From: Ligustrum vulgare
Lineage: Eukaryota; Streptophyta; Magnoliopsida; Lamiales; Oleaceae
Length of the DNA: 64,000 nt
Assembly (NCBI GenBank): GCA_963555705.1
Contig: OY743182.1
Coordinates: forward strand, 51,340,592 to 51,404,591
Direction of reading: 5' to 3'
Shown: positions 52,510 to 64,000 of the stretch, piece by piece
Numbering within the stretch: position 1 is the stretch's first letter
Layout of the letters: each line of letters opens with the position of its first letter
Program-made: the position numbers and the translations under genes
The notes under the pieces: generated by a model
Seen by the model: only the letters and a program-made list of their open reading frames with translations
Database searches by the model: none
Told to the model about the DNA's origin: nothing

Positions 52510-54263
52510 TGAAATATATGGTTAAAATATTATGGGTCCTACGAAATGTGTGATTAAATTTAATTATTGATTTTGACTTTGATAGAAGTCTAAATTTAAA
52601 CTAGTCCAAACCGGGGCTAAGATACAAACACCAACAATATTAATTGGATCACCAAGACCTTGAATTTTAGTTCAACAATCATGTCTTTCACATGACAGTT
52701 ACAAATCCTTCCACCATAAGCATAGTTAAGATTATATTTAGCCCAGTTTATAAATTACGTGCCTCCGTTTGGTACACAAGTTTATAAACAATACATTTTC
52801 TCAAACCAATTTTAATCATAAACATTTTTTAAAATCACTTTTTAACTACATATTTACATCGAAAATATCACATTGTTTGTTTATAAACAAAAATCCTTTT
52901 ATCAAACAGAGATACCAATTGACATAACTCATCTCTAGGCGTGGGCGTGGTTTCATATGGTTCTGGTTCCTAGGGAACGGAACCGAACCGAACCTAGGAA
53001 CCAGAACCGAACCGAACCGAACCAAGAACTGATGGTTCTTTCGAAAAAAGAACAGTTTGTTCTTTTTGCAAGAGAAGAACCGAATTGAAACCGAACCGTT
53101 CGGTTCTTTTGGTTCTGGTTCTGATTCCGGTTCCAATTTTCTAAACTAAAATTCTCAAACTTAAGCGATGAAGTCATGGTAGATTCCGACTGGTAAGAGT
53201 CGTAAGACGATAAGGTCATCGACCTTGATCAAAATGCGAATACAACACTCAAAATTCTTGACATCAAAATATTAACTTCTTTCCAGATAGTAACATATCT
53301 CCTCATCTGCGTGTATGTACTCCTTCTAAAAGTTCTTTAATTTTTGTTCGTAATTCTCCACATTTTCAAGGAACAGTCGCACAAGTCCATGCAAATCCTT
53401 GAAAGTAAGATAACAATTAATTGTAAAATGAAGAGTGAAGATTTAATGATTGTTAATTCTTGAAGAACTAACAACTAAAGGCTTAAAGCTGAGCGATAGA
53501 ACTAGTAAAAGAAAAATAATTTTTGATCTATGACTTTTTGTTTATTACTTTTTTTACTTATAGTTATTGTAATGTTGAATAAGTTAATAGTTCTTAAGTA
53601 ATTGATATTAACTAATGGACTGGATAACATGTATTAAGATTAAGAATTGATGATTTTTTTTAAATTTATATTTTGAAAAAATAAAAAAATCGTGTGTTGT
53701 TTTGGTTCTTGGTTCTGGTTTTGACCGGAACCGATGGTTCTTAATTTTTAGAACCAGAACCGTTTAAAATTTCGGTTCTTTTGCCCAGGCCTACTCATCT
53801 CAAATCGTCCTAGTGAACTCGAGACGTGACTTACGCCGATGGTAGATGTTAGCTAGATGTTAGACCTTCCACCAGAGACACTTTGACCTTCTTTGACTAT
53901 GGTAAAAAAAATTAAAAAAAATATTGAAGAAATCTTCCTTATAATATGGACTAAAACCACCTGAAAAGTAACAAAATGTCTCAACATATAAATATGATTT
54001 AAAATAGGCACACTTATCCCTCTAACAACCAACTAGTCAAAATATAGTGCATGTAAATTGACAAGTCCCTTGAGTATTTTTAATTGTAAAAGAAACCCAA
54101 AATAATTACTTATTCAATTTAAGTCCTTATTAGAATTTGACTAGTCAAACTTTGAAACTTGAAGAATTTTTTTGTACTTTGACTAAAATGAGATGAGTTG
54201 TAACAATCTTACCTTCTTTAAAGAATTTTTTCCTAGAAATTCGTCTGGTAATCGGCTAAGCAC
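52510..54263. other. RLK2 downstream flank, part 2
   Basis: Resumes the alignment with 17413-18301 downstream of RLK1 (GGGTCCTACGAAATGTGTG, GGATCACCAAGACCTTG, TAATCGGCTAAGCACT). It is interrupted by a hAT element at 52936-53793. Similarity ends at 54263, where Gypsy sequence begins; this marks the right end of duplicated unit 2. No gene. Confidence 0.8.
52936..53793. mobile_element. hAT-family non-autonomous element with 8-bp duplication
   Basis: 858 bp with inverted ends TAGGCGTGGGC and TAGGCCTGGGC (reverse complement), flanked by perfect CTCATCTC (52928-52935 and 53794-53801). Subterminal arrays of GAACCGAACCG/GGTTCTGGTTC are seen at both ends. An 8-bp duplication is the hAT signature. The RLK1-side paralogue at about 17836-17845 has the empty site. 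No transposase. Confidence 0.88.
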
Positions 54264-56640
54264 TGGACAGAAGAGGATATTGAATACGCATCTGATACTC
54301 ATTTACCCAAGAACCTTCTTCTACAACATGATTTCTCCGAAGGACATTTACAAGCGAGATTGTCATACCACGCTCAACTTTCACATTTCTGTCTAGAATT
54401 CTCACTGGTTCTTCTTTATAAGTTAAGTTCTCTTTCAACTGCACTGACTTAGACTCTAGAAAGAAGGATCAGCAATGTACTTGCAAAGCATATAAACATG
54501 AGAAACATCATGCATCACGAATAATTCAAGTGGCAAATCCAATTGATATGCAATTGACCAATTCGCTCCATAATCTCATAAGGCCCAATATAGCCTAGGC
54601 TCAATTTTCCTTGCTAGACAAACCTCAAAACACTTATCTAGGGCGACAATTTCATAAAGACTTTATTTCCAACTATAAATTCAAGATCTTTCATATGCCT
54701 ATCTGCATAGTTTTTCTGCCTATCTTGTGTTGATTTTAAATTTATCTTGATCATCCTCACATTGTCTAAAGGAATTTGAATCAATTCAGGGCCTACTAAC
54801 TTCCTCTTTCCCACTTCATCCCAACAAACTGGTGTTCCACACTTCTTACCATGTAAAGATTCAAAAGGAGCCATTTGAATACTGGAGTGATAACTGTTGT
54901 TGTAAGCAAACTCTATCAAGGAGAAATGAGTATCCCAACTACCATTGAACTTTAAATTATAGGCTCTAGCATTTCCTTGAGCGTCTGTGTGGTTCTCTTT
55001 GATTGACCATCTTTCTTTGGATGAAAAGTTGTATTGAAATGTACTTTAGTACCCATAGATTCTTGCAAACTAGGCCAAAACTTAGATGTAAAATGAGGAT
55101 CTCATTTCGACACTATAGACAATGGAGCACCATATGAGATAAGTAACTCATCAACATACAACATTGCCAGCTTATTTAAGGAAAAAGTAGCTTTGATTGG
55201 CAAAAATTTGACAATCTTGGTTAATCGATCTATAATAACCCAACCACCATCATGACCACTCTGTGTACGAGGAAGACCAAACAAAAAATACATGGTGATG
55301 TGCTCCAATTTCCATTCTGGAATAGGTAATGGCTGTAATAATCTATTATAGTAATGATCTATCAATGTTTGATGCATTTTAATACTACCTGGGTGCATAG
55401 CATACACTTTATTTCTTCAATTTTGAAATATTTGGAACACACAATATATTTCATATAGTCAACATACCATTATCTCTCATCACATAATCTGTCCTTAACC
55501 CAACACTAACTTCATCCTTCAAAGTTCTTATGGTCAGGTCTTGATATTGAGCATTTTTAATCTCATCAATCAAAGTAGGCCTTACCTGGAAATGAGCTAA
55601 TATCACCCCTAAAGTAGTAATTGACAATTGACCATTCAACTTTCACAAATCAAAGAAGCGTCTACTACACTAGAATTAGATGAAGAACTATTCTTTCTAT
55701 TAAGAGCATCTGCAATCACATTAGCTTTCTTGAGATTATAGTCAACCTTACAATCATAAAATTTTATCAATTCCAACCATCTTGTTTGTCTCATATTCAA
55801 TTCCTTCTTATTGAAGATATACTTCAAACTGTTGTGATTAGTAAATATTTGACTTTCTTCATCATAAAGGTAATGCCTCCAACTCTTCAATGCCAACACT
55901 ACTGCAGCTAACTCTAAATCATGTGTTGGGTAGTTTAACTCATGCTTCTTCAATTTCCTTGAAGCATAACCTATAACTTTCCCATTCTGCATTAGTACAC
56001 AACACAAGCCCTGACATGAAACTATAAATCACAAACTCTTTACCAGGAGATGAAACACTAAGTATAGGGGCCGAAGTTAATCTATTCTTCAACTCTTGAA
56101 AACTCTTTTCACATTCCTCACTCCATAAGAACTTACAATTCTTCCTAGTCAAACTAGTCAAAGGAAGAGCAATTCTAGAGAAATCCTCTACAAATCAACG
56201 ATAATAACCTGCTAGCTGAAGAAAACTCTGTACCACTGTCACATTAGCACATTAGCAGGGCATTCCCATTTAACCTTTGTTTTTAAAGGATCTACATAAA
56301 TACCTTATCTTTAAATAACATGACACAGAAATACAAATTTGTCTATCCAAAAGTAACATTTACCGAACTTAAGCATATAAGTGCTTATCTTGCGAAGTCA
56401 ACAAAATAATCCTCAAATGCTCAGCATGCCCATCAAGACTGCGAGAATAAACCAATATATTATCAATAAAAACAATCACAAATCTGTCTCGATATGGATG
56501 AAGTAACCTATTTATCAGATCCATAAATGTTGTTGGGGGCATTAGTTAATCCAAATGGCATCACCAGAAACTCATAATGACCACCAAATTCTAAAAGTAG
56601 TTTTCTGCACACCATTTCTCTAATTTTGAGCTGATAGTAC
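54264..56640 (-). mobile_element. Ty3/Gypsy pol fragment
   Basis: Minus strand, in order: decayed reverse transcriptase near 56400-56640; its end with FLWSEECEKSFQELKNRL (56161-55940); RNase H with [20 protein letters not shown] (56007-55636); integrase pieces at 55639-55451, 55407-55102 and 54919-54638 (MIEFAYNNSYHSSIQMAPFE, GPELIQ). A C-terminal remnant continues to about 54300. Frameshifts and stops separate the pieces. No LTRs are seen, so it is truncated at both ends. Confidence 0.85.
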
Positions 56641-57723
56641 TGTTAATGAGGAGATTCGAATCAACCCTAGGGATCAAAATGGCAAGGCTATTTATATAGA
56701 CAAATTATACATTGTTTTGGGAGATCAAACTGACAAGTGAAAATGATGAGCTGGTAAATACATCTTCCCTATTTAGAAACAAATCATCTCCCAACATCCA
56801 AGGTGTTGAAGAATTATCTAATAATAGACAATTAGATGATCCTCTAAAAGATAATAAATCAGATAAATATATCAACCCCATGACGACTAGAAAGGCTAGA
56901 AGTGGGGGGGGGGGGGGGGGGTTGTAACTTCATCATATTGTTCTGGTTATTATTTATGAACGTATTGCGAAAAACTCTGAAATTCAGAAGTTTTGTAATA
57001 ATCGGGTTTTGACAATTGCTTTGCTAATAAAAATGAGAAGAATTGGAGCTTTTGGAGGAATGAGTTAGAGTGTACTGTGGTTGAAGATAAGGATCAACTC
57101 TTGACTTTGAAAATGAAATGGAGGGGTGTGGTTGGTTTTATTATTGGTGTATATGCTACGTGATCTATCCAACAGAGAAAATTATTATGGAATTACCTTA
57201 TGAACTTTGCTGAATGCTTGGATATACCTTCGAGTATTGGATGGGACTTTAATGACGTGTTACAAAACCATGAAAGGGAGGAGGAAATCTACCCAACTCC
57301 AAGTCTATGGAGGATTTTCATGAAATGCTACTGATTTGTGGTGTTGATGAACGTAAAATACTAGGAACTCAATTCACTTGGTCTAATGGAAGAATATGGT
57401 AAAAACTTTACATGATGCTTGTCAATGCCCAGTGGATGTCTGCTTTTGACGATTATTCTCCTGCTATACTTAACAAAGACACTTCAGATCCCAGTCATTT
57501 ACTACTATATTGTCTTGACAACCAAACCAGGAATAGTCATTCCTTTAGATTTTAGGCCATGTGGTCTCAAGGAATTTTTTTTTTTTGGGGGGGGGGGGTT
57601 AAACAAATCTTCCAAGGCTAGACTGATGTCGATAAGGGATATGCAAAGCCGAATTTGCTTCTTTCTAGAAAAGAAGCATTTTGGAAGGAAATATGAAGAA
57701 TCAAATGGCTCAAAGAAGGAGAC

Positions 57724-58380
57724 ATGAATACTAAATTTTTCTGTGCAGTTGTTAAGAAATATAGGAACCAGAACAACACTATGCAGATTCAACAGGATGA
57801 TAGTTTCATTAGTGATTCTCATGAAATTCAACACTATGCTGTAAGCTTTTTCTCTATATTATTTTCCTTTGAACCTACTGAAGATTGTAAGGAACTGCTG
57901 GAACCCATTACCCAGTTAATCACTAATAAAGAGAATGAATGGCTCAACTCTTTACCCTCCATGGAAGAATTAAATAGAGTGGTCTTTTCTATGGATAAAG
58001 ATACTGTTGTAGGCCCTGATGGCTTCTCTATAACATTTTATCAGGATTTTTGGGACATTATAAAAGGGTTTCTTGAGGCTGTAAGAGATTTCTTTACAGG
58101 TAAAATTATACCAGAAGGGGTGGAAATTACGACCATTGTCCTGATCCCTAAAAATGCCAAAACAATCAACTAGAAAGATTTTAGGCCAATGTGTGTATGC
58201 AATGTCATCAATGAGATACTGACCAAACTGCTCTCAATGAGACTGAATACCCTTCTACCTAAACTCGTTTCCCCTAATGAAAGTAAATTTACACCAGATA
58301 GAGACATTGTTGATAATATTTTGCTTGCTTTAGAACTTGTGTACCAGTTGGAAGAAAAATCGGGAGGTAATGCATATTGA
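57724..58380 (+). pseudogene. LINE reverse transcriptase core fragment
   Basis: Best-preserved part of the LINE: 149 codons, a TAG stop at 58171-58173, then 63 more codons in the same domain. It carries the conserved GPDGF motif that precedes the catalytic palm. Enzyme inactive because of the stops. Confidence 0.85.
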
Positions 58381-58789
58381 AACTGGGTATGGCCAATGCC
58401 TATGACAGAGTGGAATAGACTTATCTCTTCAAAAGTTTTTGCAAAATCTGGTTTCAGCCTTGATTAATTGATAAAATTCAGAGATGTAATAGTAACTGTT
58501 GATTTCCATATTGGTGAACAGAAGGGATGTTTCAAGTCCAGCAGGAGGTTAAGATAAGGAGATCCAATATCTCCTTCTTTATTTATTATTTTGGCTGGAA
58601 GTCTGTCGATAGGATTAGACAGAATGTTTTGCAAAAATTATTCTATGGAATATTCTCGTGGATGTCATATTCTAGTATCTCATCTTGCCTTTGCTGATGA
58701 TGTGGTAATTTTTACCAATGTACAGAAAAACTCATTATAAAAAATCATGAAATTCCACCAAAAATTCTAAACAAAACCTTAATCATACT

Positions 58790-58974
58790 AAGCCCCAATT
58801 TGAGACCCATTATTTCAAAATAATGTAATTTTTAAAAGTAAATTTTGGAGAATTTGTTATTAAAAAGTAAGGAACTTTTTTAGTTTATGTGCCGATTATT
58901 TTATTGGTAGAATGTATGGTTAAAATTGAGTTTTTAAAAAAATGAAGCTTGAATAATAGGTACCGAACAGGGCT
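58790..58974. mobile_element. MITE within the LINE
   Basis: AGCCCCAATTTGAGACC on the left and, reversed, AGCCCTGTTCGGTACC on the right; it interrupts LINE coding similarity. Boundaries are approximate and no clean duplication was found. Confidence 0.5.
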
Positions 58975-60449
58975 AAAAGCAACTTCATTGTGACTAAATT
59001 GCAACACCAGCAGAGTGTGGCTGATTGCACTGGTTTTAATAATCAAGCACTTCCTTTCACCTACCTGGGGGTACCACTCTAGAAAAACGGCTAAGGTTAG
59101 ACTCTATGATGACCTTATTTCCAAGATCAAAATTAAACTTTTGGGTTGGGAGCACAAAATGCTTTCAACTCTTATCAAGCATGTTCTTAAGTCTTAACTC
59201 TATGCTCTTGCATCTTATACAAAATATTAAACCTCCCAAAAGTACGCTTTTGAGGATTTCTCGCATTTTTAATGTTTACATATGGGGTGACACTTCCCAA
59301 ACCAAGGAAATACACTTGTCTTCCTAGGATTAAATATGTCTGCCATTTGAAGAAGGGGGAATAGGATGTAAAAATCTTAAAGATATGAGCATAGTCTTTG
59401 ACTGCAAACTGTGGTGGAAGCTTAGGAAACAAGACTCTCTGGGGATGGGTGATGAAATCCAAGTACTGTAATTCAACTCATGCATCTATGCTTGCTACCA
59501 ATCAAAAAGACTCCCCTTTATGAAAAGGAAACTAGTGGTTAAGCATTATGTGGAGCCTAATATTGCTTGGAAGGTTGGAGAAGGGAATATTTCATGCATG
59601 ATCAATGGCTGACCTCAGGACTTATATAACAGAATCTTGATTAATTCTGAAGTCTAGAAATATATGTTAAACTATAGAAACAGAAATGGTTGGGATAAGG
59701 AGAAGTTAAAAAGGATTCTTACACATGACATGGTGGGGAAAATTATGAAAATACCTATAGCAATACAGACTGACAAGATCTTCTGGAAATTGAGTTAGTC
59801 TGGGAATTTCCATATCCAAAGGTGCTCGGAACAAATCAAACAAAGAAGCTCCTGACAACTTTCTCTTAAACATGTGTGGAATAAGAAATCCCTCCTAGGA
59901 TTTCAATGTTTTCATGGAGACTATGGCACAACTGGATTTCAGTAGATGAGGTCATTCAACACAAATTTAATATCCAATTGGCATCAAATGACAGTGCTGC
60001 TCTGCCAGGAATCTTTAAGCCATGTGTTCATTAAAAGGAAAATTGCTAAGAGGTATGGAAGTTTTATTTTAGCAAATAAGGCCTACAAGTTCCTAATTGC
60101 AATCATTTTAGATTACTCTTCATGTTCTAGATCATTCATCTGAAAGTTCACCCGCAAGATTTGACCATTCCCTTAATGGTTTTCTGGTTCTTATGGTTGG
60201 AAGGAATGAGGCTAAGCATATAGGCATAAGAAAGAGCCATAACAAAGTGATTGAAAGGACTAATTACCTGGTGGACAGCCTATATAAATCTGAAAGTGAA
60301 CATAAGAATATCAAGAAGATTTCCTCTATTGTGAAATGGGAAAACCACCAGATGATTAGGTTGAATTAAACACAAATGGAGCTCTATAACTGACCTCCAA
60401 GCTGTTGGAGGAGGTGTGATCAATGACTACCATGGTAATGTCCTACGGG

Positions 60450-61112
60450 GATTGCTTGTGATGGGAATGGGGCAGGGTCAGCGTGCCCCATGCCCCGCCC
60501 CGTCTGGGATAATTTGCCCCGCATCCGCCTCGTGCCCCACTTAAAGGCGGGGGTGGGTCAAAGCGGGGCAAGACGGGGAGACAAATCGTCCCATTTAATG
60601 AACCATTTATATTAGCAGAACGGAGCGAGTTTTATAAAACTAAACTATTTTGAATCAAAATCAAATTACGAGCTTCATACACGCACAAAAGGGTCCCACT
60701 TAGTGGTAATATTTGTTGCCATTATACACTGTACTAATAAAACTGCTTGAAGAAAGTAATTAGTCATTTACATTGCAGTTTTTCTTACTGCAACTGATAA
60801 TGTTGGATTGGAGAGGTATATAGTAAACTACACTACACTACACTAGAGAAGATTCTTTGATCTTTCTTTTCTATCTTATACTTCCATAATTCATTTTTAT
60901 GTTCAAAGTCATTCCACTGAATAAACAATTTTGTCTTACCATTCCACTAAAAATGGAGGAAATGCATAATAAAATAAAGATTGAGAATAAAAATAGTAAA
61001 AGATCCGTTAATTTCCACACAGCATTCATTGGTTAATTAGTCAAGCATACCTCATTTTTTTTTAAACTGGAGAACGAGGTGGGGCAGGGCAGGAGAAAAC
61101 CATCCCCTATGC
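60450..61112. mobile_element. Element with GC-rich ends (GGGGCAGGG type)
   Basis: The left end TGGGAATGGGGCAGGG and the reversed right end GGGGATGG...CTGCCCTGCCCC are both GC-rich against an AT-rich core. No coding sequence. Ends are approximate. Confidence 0.4.
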
Positions 61113-61232
61113 CTCCGCCGATCTTTGTGCTGCCTTCTTTACGATCCACCTATGAATCCTTCTTCATCCCCTATGAATCCTTTGCTCTGCAGTTCCTTCA
61201 GGTTTGATTTTCCATTCATTTCACTCCTCTAT

Positions 61233-61403
61233 TAGGGATGACAAAACGAACTGTGAAAACTGTGACCCGCGGAGCCCGTCCCCCATTAGGGGCAAAATCG
61301 CCTCCGCATAAATGGATCCGTGGGGGCGGATACGGAGCAAATTATCCGAGACCGGGCGGGGCGTGGAGCACTCCAACCCGACCCGCCCCGTTGCCATCCC
61401 TAG
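61233..61403. mobile_element. Small GC-rich MITE with TAGGGATG ends
   Basis: TAGGGATGACAAAACG on the left and, reversed, TAGGGATGGCAACGGGGCGG on the right, about 171 bp. The interior is rich in GGGGCGG and CCCGCC blocks. These ends occur in a common class of plant non-autonomous DNA elements. Confidence 0.6.
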
Positions 61404-61690
61404 CCTCTATAATGCATTTTGTTTCCTTTTCTTTGATTTTTTTCCCTTTTTTTTAGAGGCTTCCGTCTTGAACGTCGTTTCCTCAGCCGCTTGCACAAGA
61501 TTTGGTAAGTGAGTGTCAATCCTATTACGTTCATGTTCTTCGATTTTCTTATTTTATCGTTGATTTTTCTTTAGTATAACTTGTTTGCACATGTTACTAT
61601 GACTTCACATGAATGAGCTACACTTCAGATATAGGCCTCTGACCTCCTTGTTTACTAAAGTGAATTATGATGACCACTCTTATTTCATTA

Positions 61691-62265
61691 CGCTACAAAA
61701 AAAATGAATTTTTCCGAAGGAAAAATCCATTGGTAAAAGGGCAATTTCCATAGGAAATATCTTTTTCCGACGGACTTCAACTCGTCAGAAATTTGTTGGA
61801 GAAGCACGCGTCGGTAATATTTTGGTAACCTGACCTGACCTGCCTACCCAACTTATTCCCTCCGGAAGCCCATCTTCGACTTCAATTGTTTTTTACAAAT
61901 TGTGTAGTTGGGGGATTCGAACCCTTGACTAAAGGTAAGGAGAAAGCAACCTAACCATTGGGCTAATTAAATTTTTGTGAATGAATTTATTTTCATAAAT
62001 ATATATTAGTTATTTATGTTATTTAATTGAACTCAATTATTTTAAATTAATTACATTTTTAAAAATGATACTTATAATTTGTAAAAAAATAATTACATTG
62101 TTAATTAAATCGTTAATTACATTTTTGAAAATTTTCGACGGAATGTGCATTCTGTCGGAAATGCCGTCGGAAATTTCCGACAAAAAATGTTGTCCGTCAG
62201 AATTTTCCTACGGAAAACTTTTTCCGTCGGAAATTTCCGACGAAAAAGTCTGTTTTCTAGTAGTG
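61691..62265. mobile_element. CACTA-type MITE with TTA target duplication
   Basis: 575 bp, ends CGCTACAAAAAAAATG and, reversed, CACTACTAGAAAACAG, flanked by TTA (61688-61690, 62266-62268). Subterminal arrays of TTTCCGTCGGAAATTTCCGA in both directions, as in CACTA elements, which also make 3-bp duplications. No transposase. Confidence 0.85.
61905..61975 (-). repeat. tRNA-like segment inside the CACTA MITE (SINE-head-like)
   Basis: On the minus strand TAGCCCAATGGTTA (61952-61965) resembles an A box and GGGTTCGAATCCC (61912-61924) a B box, spaced about as in a tRNA gene. No cloverleaf with a sensible anticodon could be drawn, so it is more likely a SINE-type or tRNA-derived segment. Confidence 0.55.
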
Positions 62266-62268
62266 TTA

Positions 62269-63488
62269 TATACGAATATATTATAGATTCATGGAACTGG
62301 GCAGCAACTACTTCTGTTGGCTGATGAAACTAGAATTAGTAATAAACCTAATGTTCTTTATTGATTTTGATCCTGGTAAAAATAGTAGTATACTGAATCA
62401 ATTTGTGGGCATCAAATGTCAATATAATGCCTAATTGTGGATTTGTTTTTAATTTTGTTAATGTAAATTGATTTTCAACCTTGCAAATTATGAAGTTGTT
62501 AAACTAATGAATATAAAGATTTCTTTCTTCATAAGAAGGAAGGCGGATAATTGAGAAAAAAGAAGAAGAAGGAAAGCGGATAATGTTGAGAGGGTTCCAT
62601 ATTATATTACACACACATATTTGGAGTGAGTTTTAATTTCTTTCACTTGTTCATTATAACTTAGCTAAATAAGTAAATAACCCAACTCAGGTTCATAGAG
62701 CCTTAATATGCAGTCTAGAAAATAAACTCGATCCACTATACTCAGATAGAATACAACCACTTCAAATGTGTTTTAACCCTTAAATCTTTACTCACAGTAC
62801 TTAAATGAAAAATAAATTTTGAGAATTTGGTCAACTTGTTATCCACATATACCTCTAGGCAAATAAATAACAAAATAAACATTATCATATTACAAGAATT
62901 TTACACGCTAATCTTAACTTGATGAAAAATGTTGCACATTGCATCATGGTTTAAATTATATTGGTTTCATTTCATTTTGCTTTCTCTTACACATTAATTT
63001 GTTTTAATACCATGCGTAATTTCTTTACCCTTCACGGGATATTAAATTTACGTATTCTTTTTATTATGAGGCTTAAAAGGTTTATTCTTGCACATTGTAT
63101 TATTATTATTATTTTTATCTCTTAGTTATGATGTTAAGTTTGCGCATTTCATACATATTATGTACTAAATATATTTTACATTTAGCACAAACTGATAAAT
63201 AAATAAAAAAAAGGGATAATAGGGACACAAAAAAAACTTCATTATTAATTTTTTTTTTTCCTACTGCACGCAGGTTAATGTTGACGCTTCAAATAACTTT
63301 TTCATCCAACTTATCAATATAAGTGCAATCGCTTAGAAATGGAGGAATCTTTTGGTATAGCAGCTTAGTTCATATATATAGCAATTACTATTGTGTTTAG
63401 ATTGAAGTAGTATTATTTTTATGTGGTTTTGTTAATGTAGAAAATGTTTTTTCCTGACCAAATGAAGTTTAAAGGTGTTCCATAAGAT
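62269..63488. other. Intergenic AT-rich sequence
   Basis: No gene, repeat or RNA recognised in about 1.2 kb. Confidence 0.6.
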
Positions 63489-64000
63489 TAGAGATGTCAA
63501 GACGGACGGGCCGATCAGACCCGTGAAAATCGACCCGGATTGATCGTGAACCGAGGGCCGACCCGTGACCCGTGCGGGCGGTTCACAGGTCAAGAAGTTG
63601 TGAACCGCGGGTTTTGCGGGTCAAACCTTCGCGGGCCGCGGTTAACTCGCTGGCCGGTAAAAAAAAAATAAACTGTTTTTATTAAATATGGTAATATTGA
63701 AAATATCTCTTCTTCTACAAATTCTAATACAACTTTTAAAGTAAAATCTTTTTTTTTTTTTCCCTAATAGCTAAAAAAGTAATGTTTTTTGATAATAGTA
63801 ATTAGAAATACATTTATCATTTAATTGTTATTTGTTTATGTTTTATTTAAATTTGCAAATTTAGAAGTAATTCATATAACATAAACTATAATTTTAAATT
63901 CTATGTCAATATTTAATGGTATAAATATGAATTTATCATTTTAATAATTTTGTATTTAGAAACTTGACAAAAAATTTGCTATAAATATGAAAAAATCTAA
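63489..64000 (+). mobile_element. Non-autonomous DNA element with GC-rich subtermini, copy 2 (cut by window end)
   Basis: Begins TAGAGATGTCAAGACGG and then a GC-rich zone (GTGACCCGTGCGGGCGGTTC) and an AT-rich core that aligns in reverse with 6240-6574. The far end lies beyond the window. Confidence 0.6.

Larger units (their letters stand above)
56641..60375 (+). mobile_element. L1-type LINE, degraded
   Basis: Plus strand: an ORF1-like or linker stretch with a G-run of about 18 at 56903-56922; endonuclease-like remnants at about 57000-57420; reverse transcriptase at 57724-58173 (DKDTVVGPDGFSITFYQDFW) and 58189-58380 (LLSMRLNTLLPKLVSPNES); the catalytic FADD at about 58687 (HLAFADDVVIFT); a zinc-binding reverse-transcriptase tail near 59380-59460 (CKLWWKLRKQD); and decayed sequence to about 60375. 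Many stops. No poly-A tail or target duplication was found. Confidence 0.85.

Noticed and set aside
52846..53219. Two overlapping minus-strand frames of 88 and 96 codons
   Set aside because: Produced by GAACCG arrays of the hAT element; low complexity, no domain.
61238..61512. Two overlapping Pro/Arg-rich frames
   Set aside because: Composition of the GC-rich MITE; not protein-like.

Overview
The window is nuclear DNA of a flowering plant, most likely a eudicot; I cannot name the species. The reasons are many-exon genes with GT-AG introns, plant LRR receptor kinases, a piece of chloroplast DNA, an endogenous pararetrovirus fragment, and dense Copia, Gypsy, LINE, Helitron, hAT, CACTA and MITE sequence.

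The only probable host genes are two tandem, same-strand paralogues of an LRR-VIII-type receptor-like kinase (HPCA1/At5g49770-like). RLK1 (10428-15335) and RLK2 (20025-37823) each have 19 exons with matching splice phases, coding for about 967 and 964 residues. RLK2 looks intact although intron 4 is about 13 kb long, because a nested LTR retrotransposon sits in it with a perfect 5-bp target duplication. RLK1 is compact but has lost the GT of its intron-15 donor.

The duplicated unit runs from a shared upstream module to a shared downstream flank: unit 1 about 9.64-18.30 kb, unit 2 about 19.26-54.26 kb. Comparing them gives empty sites for insertions found only in unit 2: the 13-kb LTR element in intron 4, a 175-bp MITE, a 12.5-kb Helitron carrying a Copia element that itself holds a 4.8-kb CACTA, and an 858-bp hAT element. 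Without these, the two units are almost the same length.

Left of RLK1 (2.6-10.4 kb) are relics of further duplications: four partial copies of the upstream module and one exon-14/intron-14 stub of a lost RLK. Between the third-kilobase relics and RLK1 lie a Copia 3' end with a Tourist-like MITE, and a roughly 2.1-kb chloroplast insertion (trnQ, psbK and psbI remnants) where the body of a lost RLK copy should be. The far left (1-2.5 kb) is endogenous caulimovirid sequence with movement-protein and coat-protein regions, rearranged around a 116-bp inverted repeat.

The far right (54.3-64 kb) is decayed repeats: a Gypsy pol fragment, an L1-type LINE, several small GC-rich foldback elements, a CACTA-type MITE with a tRNA-like (SINE-like) segment, and an inverted second copy of the GC-rich element seen at 6.1 kb.

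All coordinates were read by eye. Splice sites come from comparing the two paralogues and from reading-frame continuity. No database search was run.
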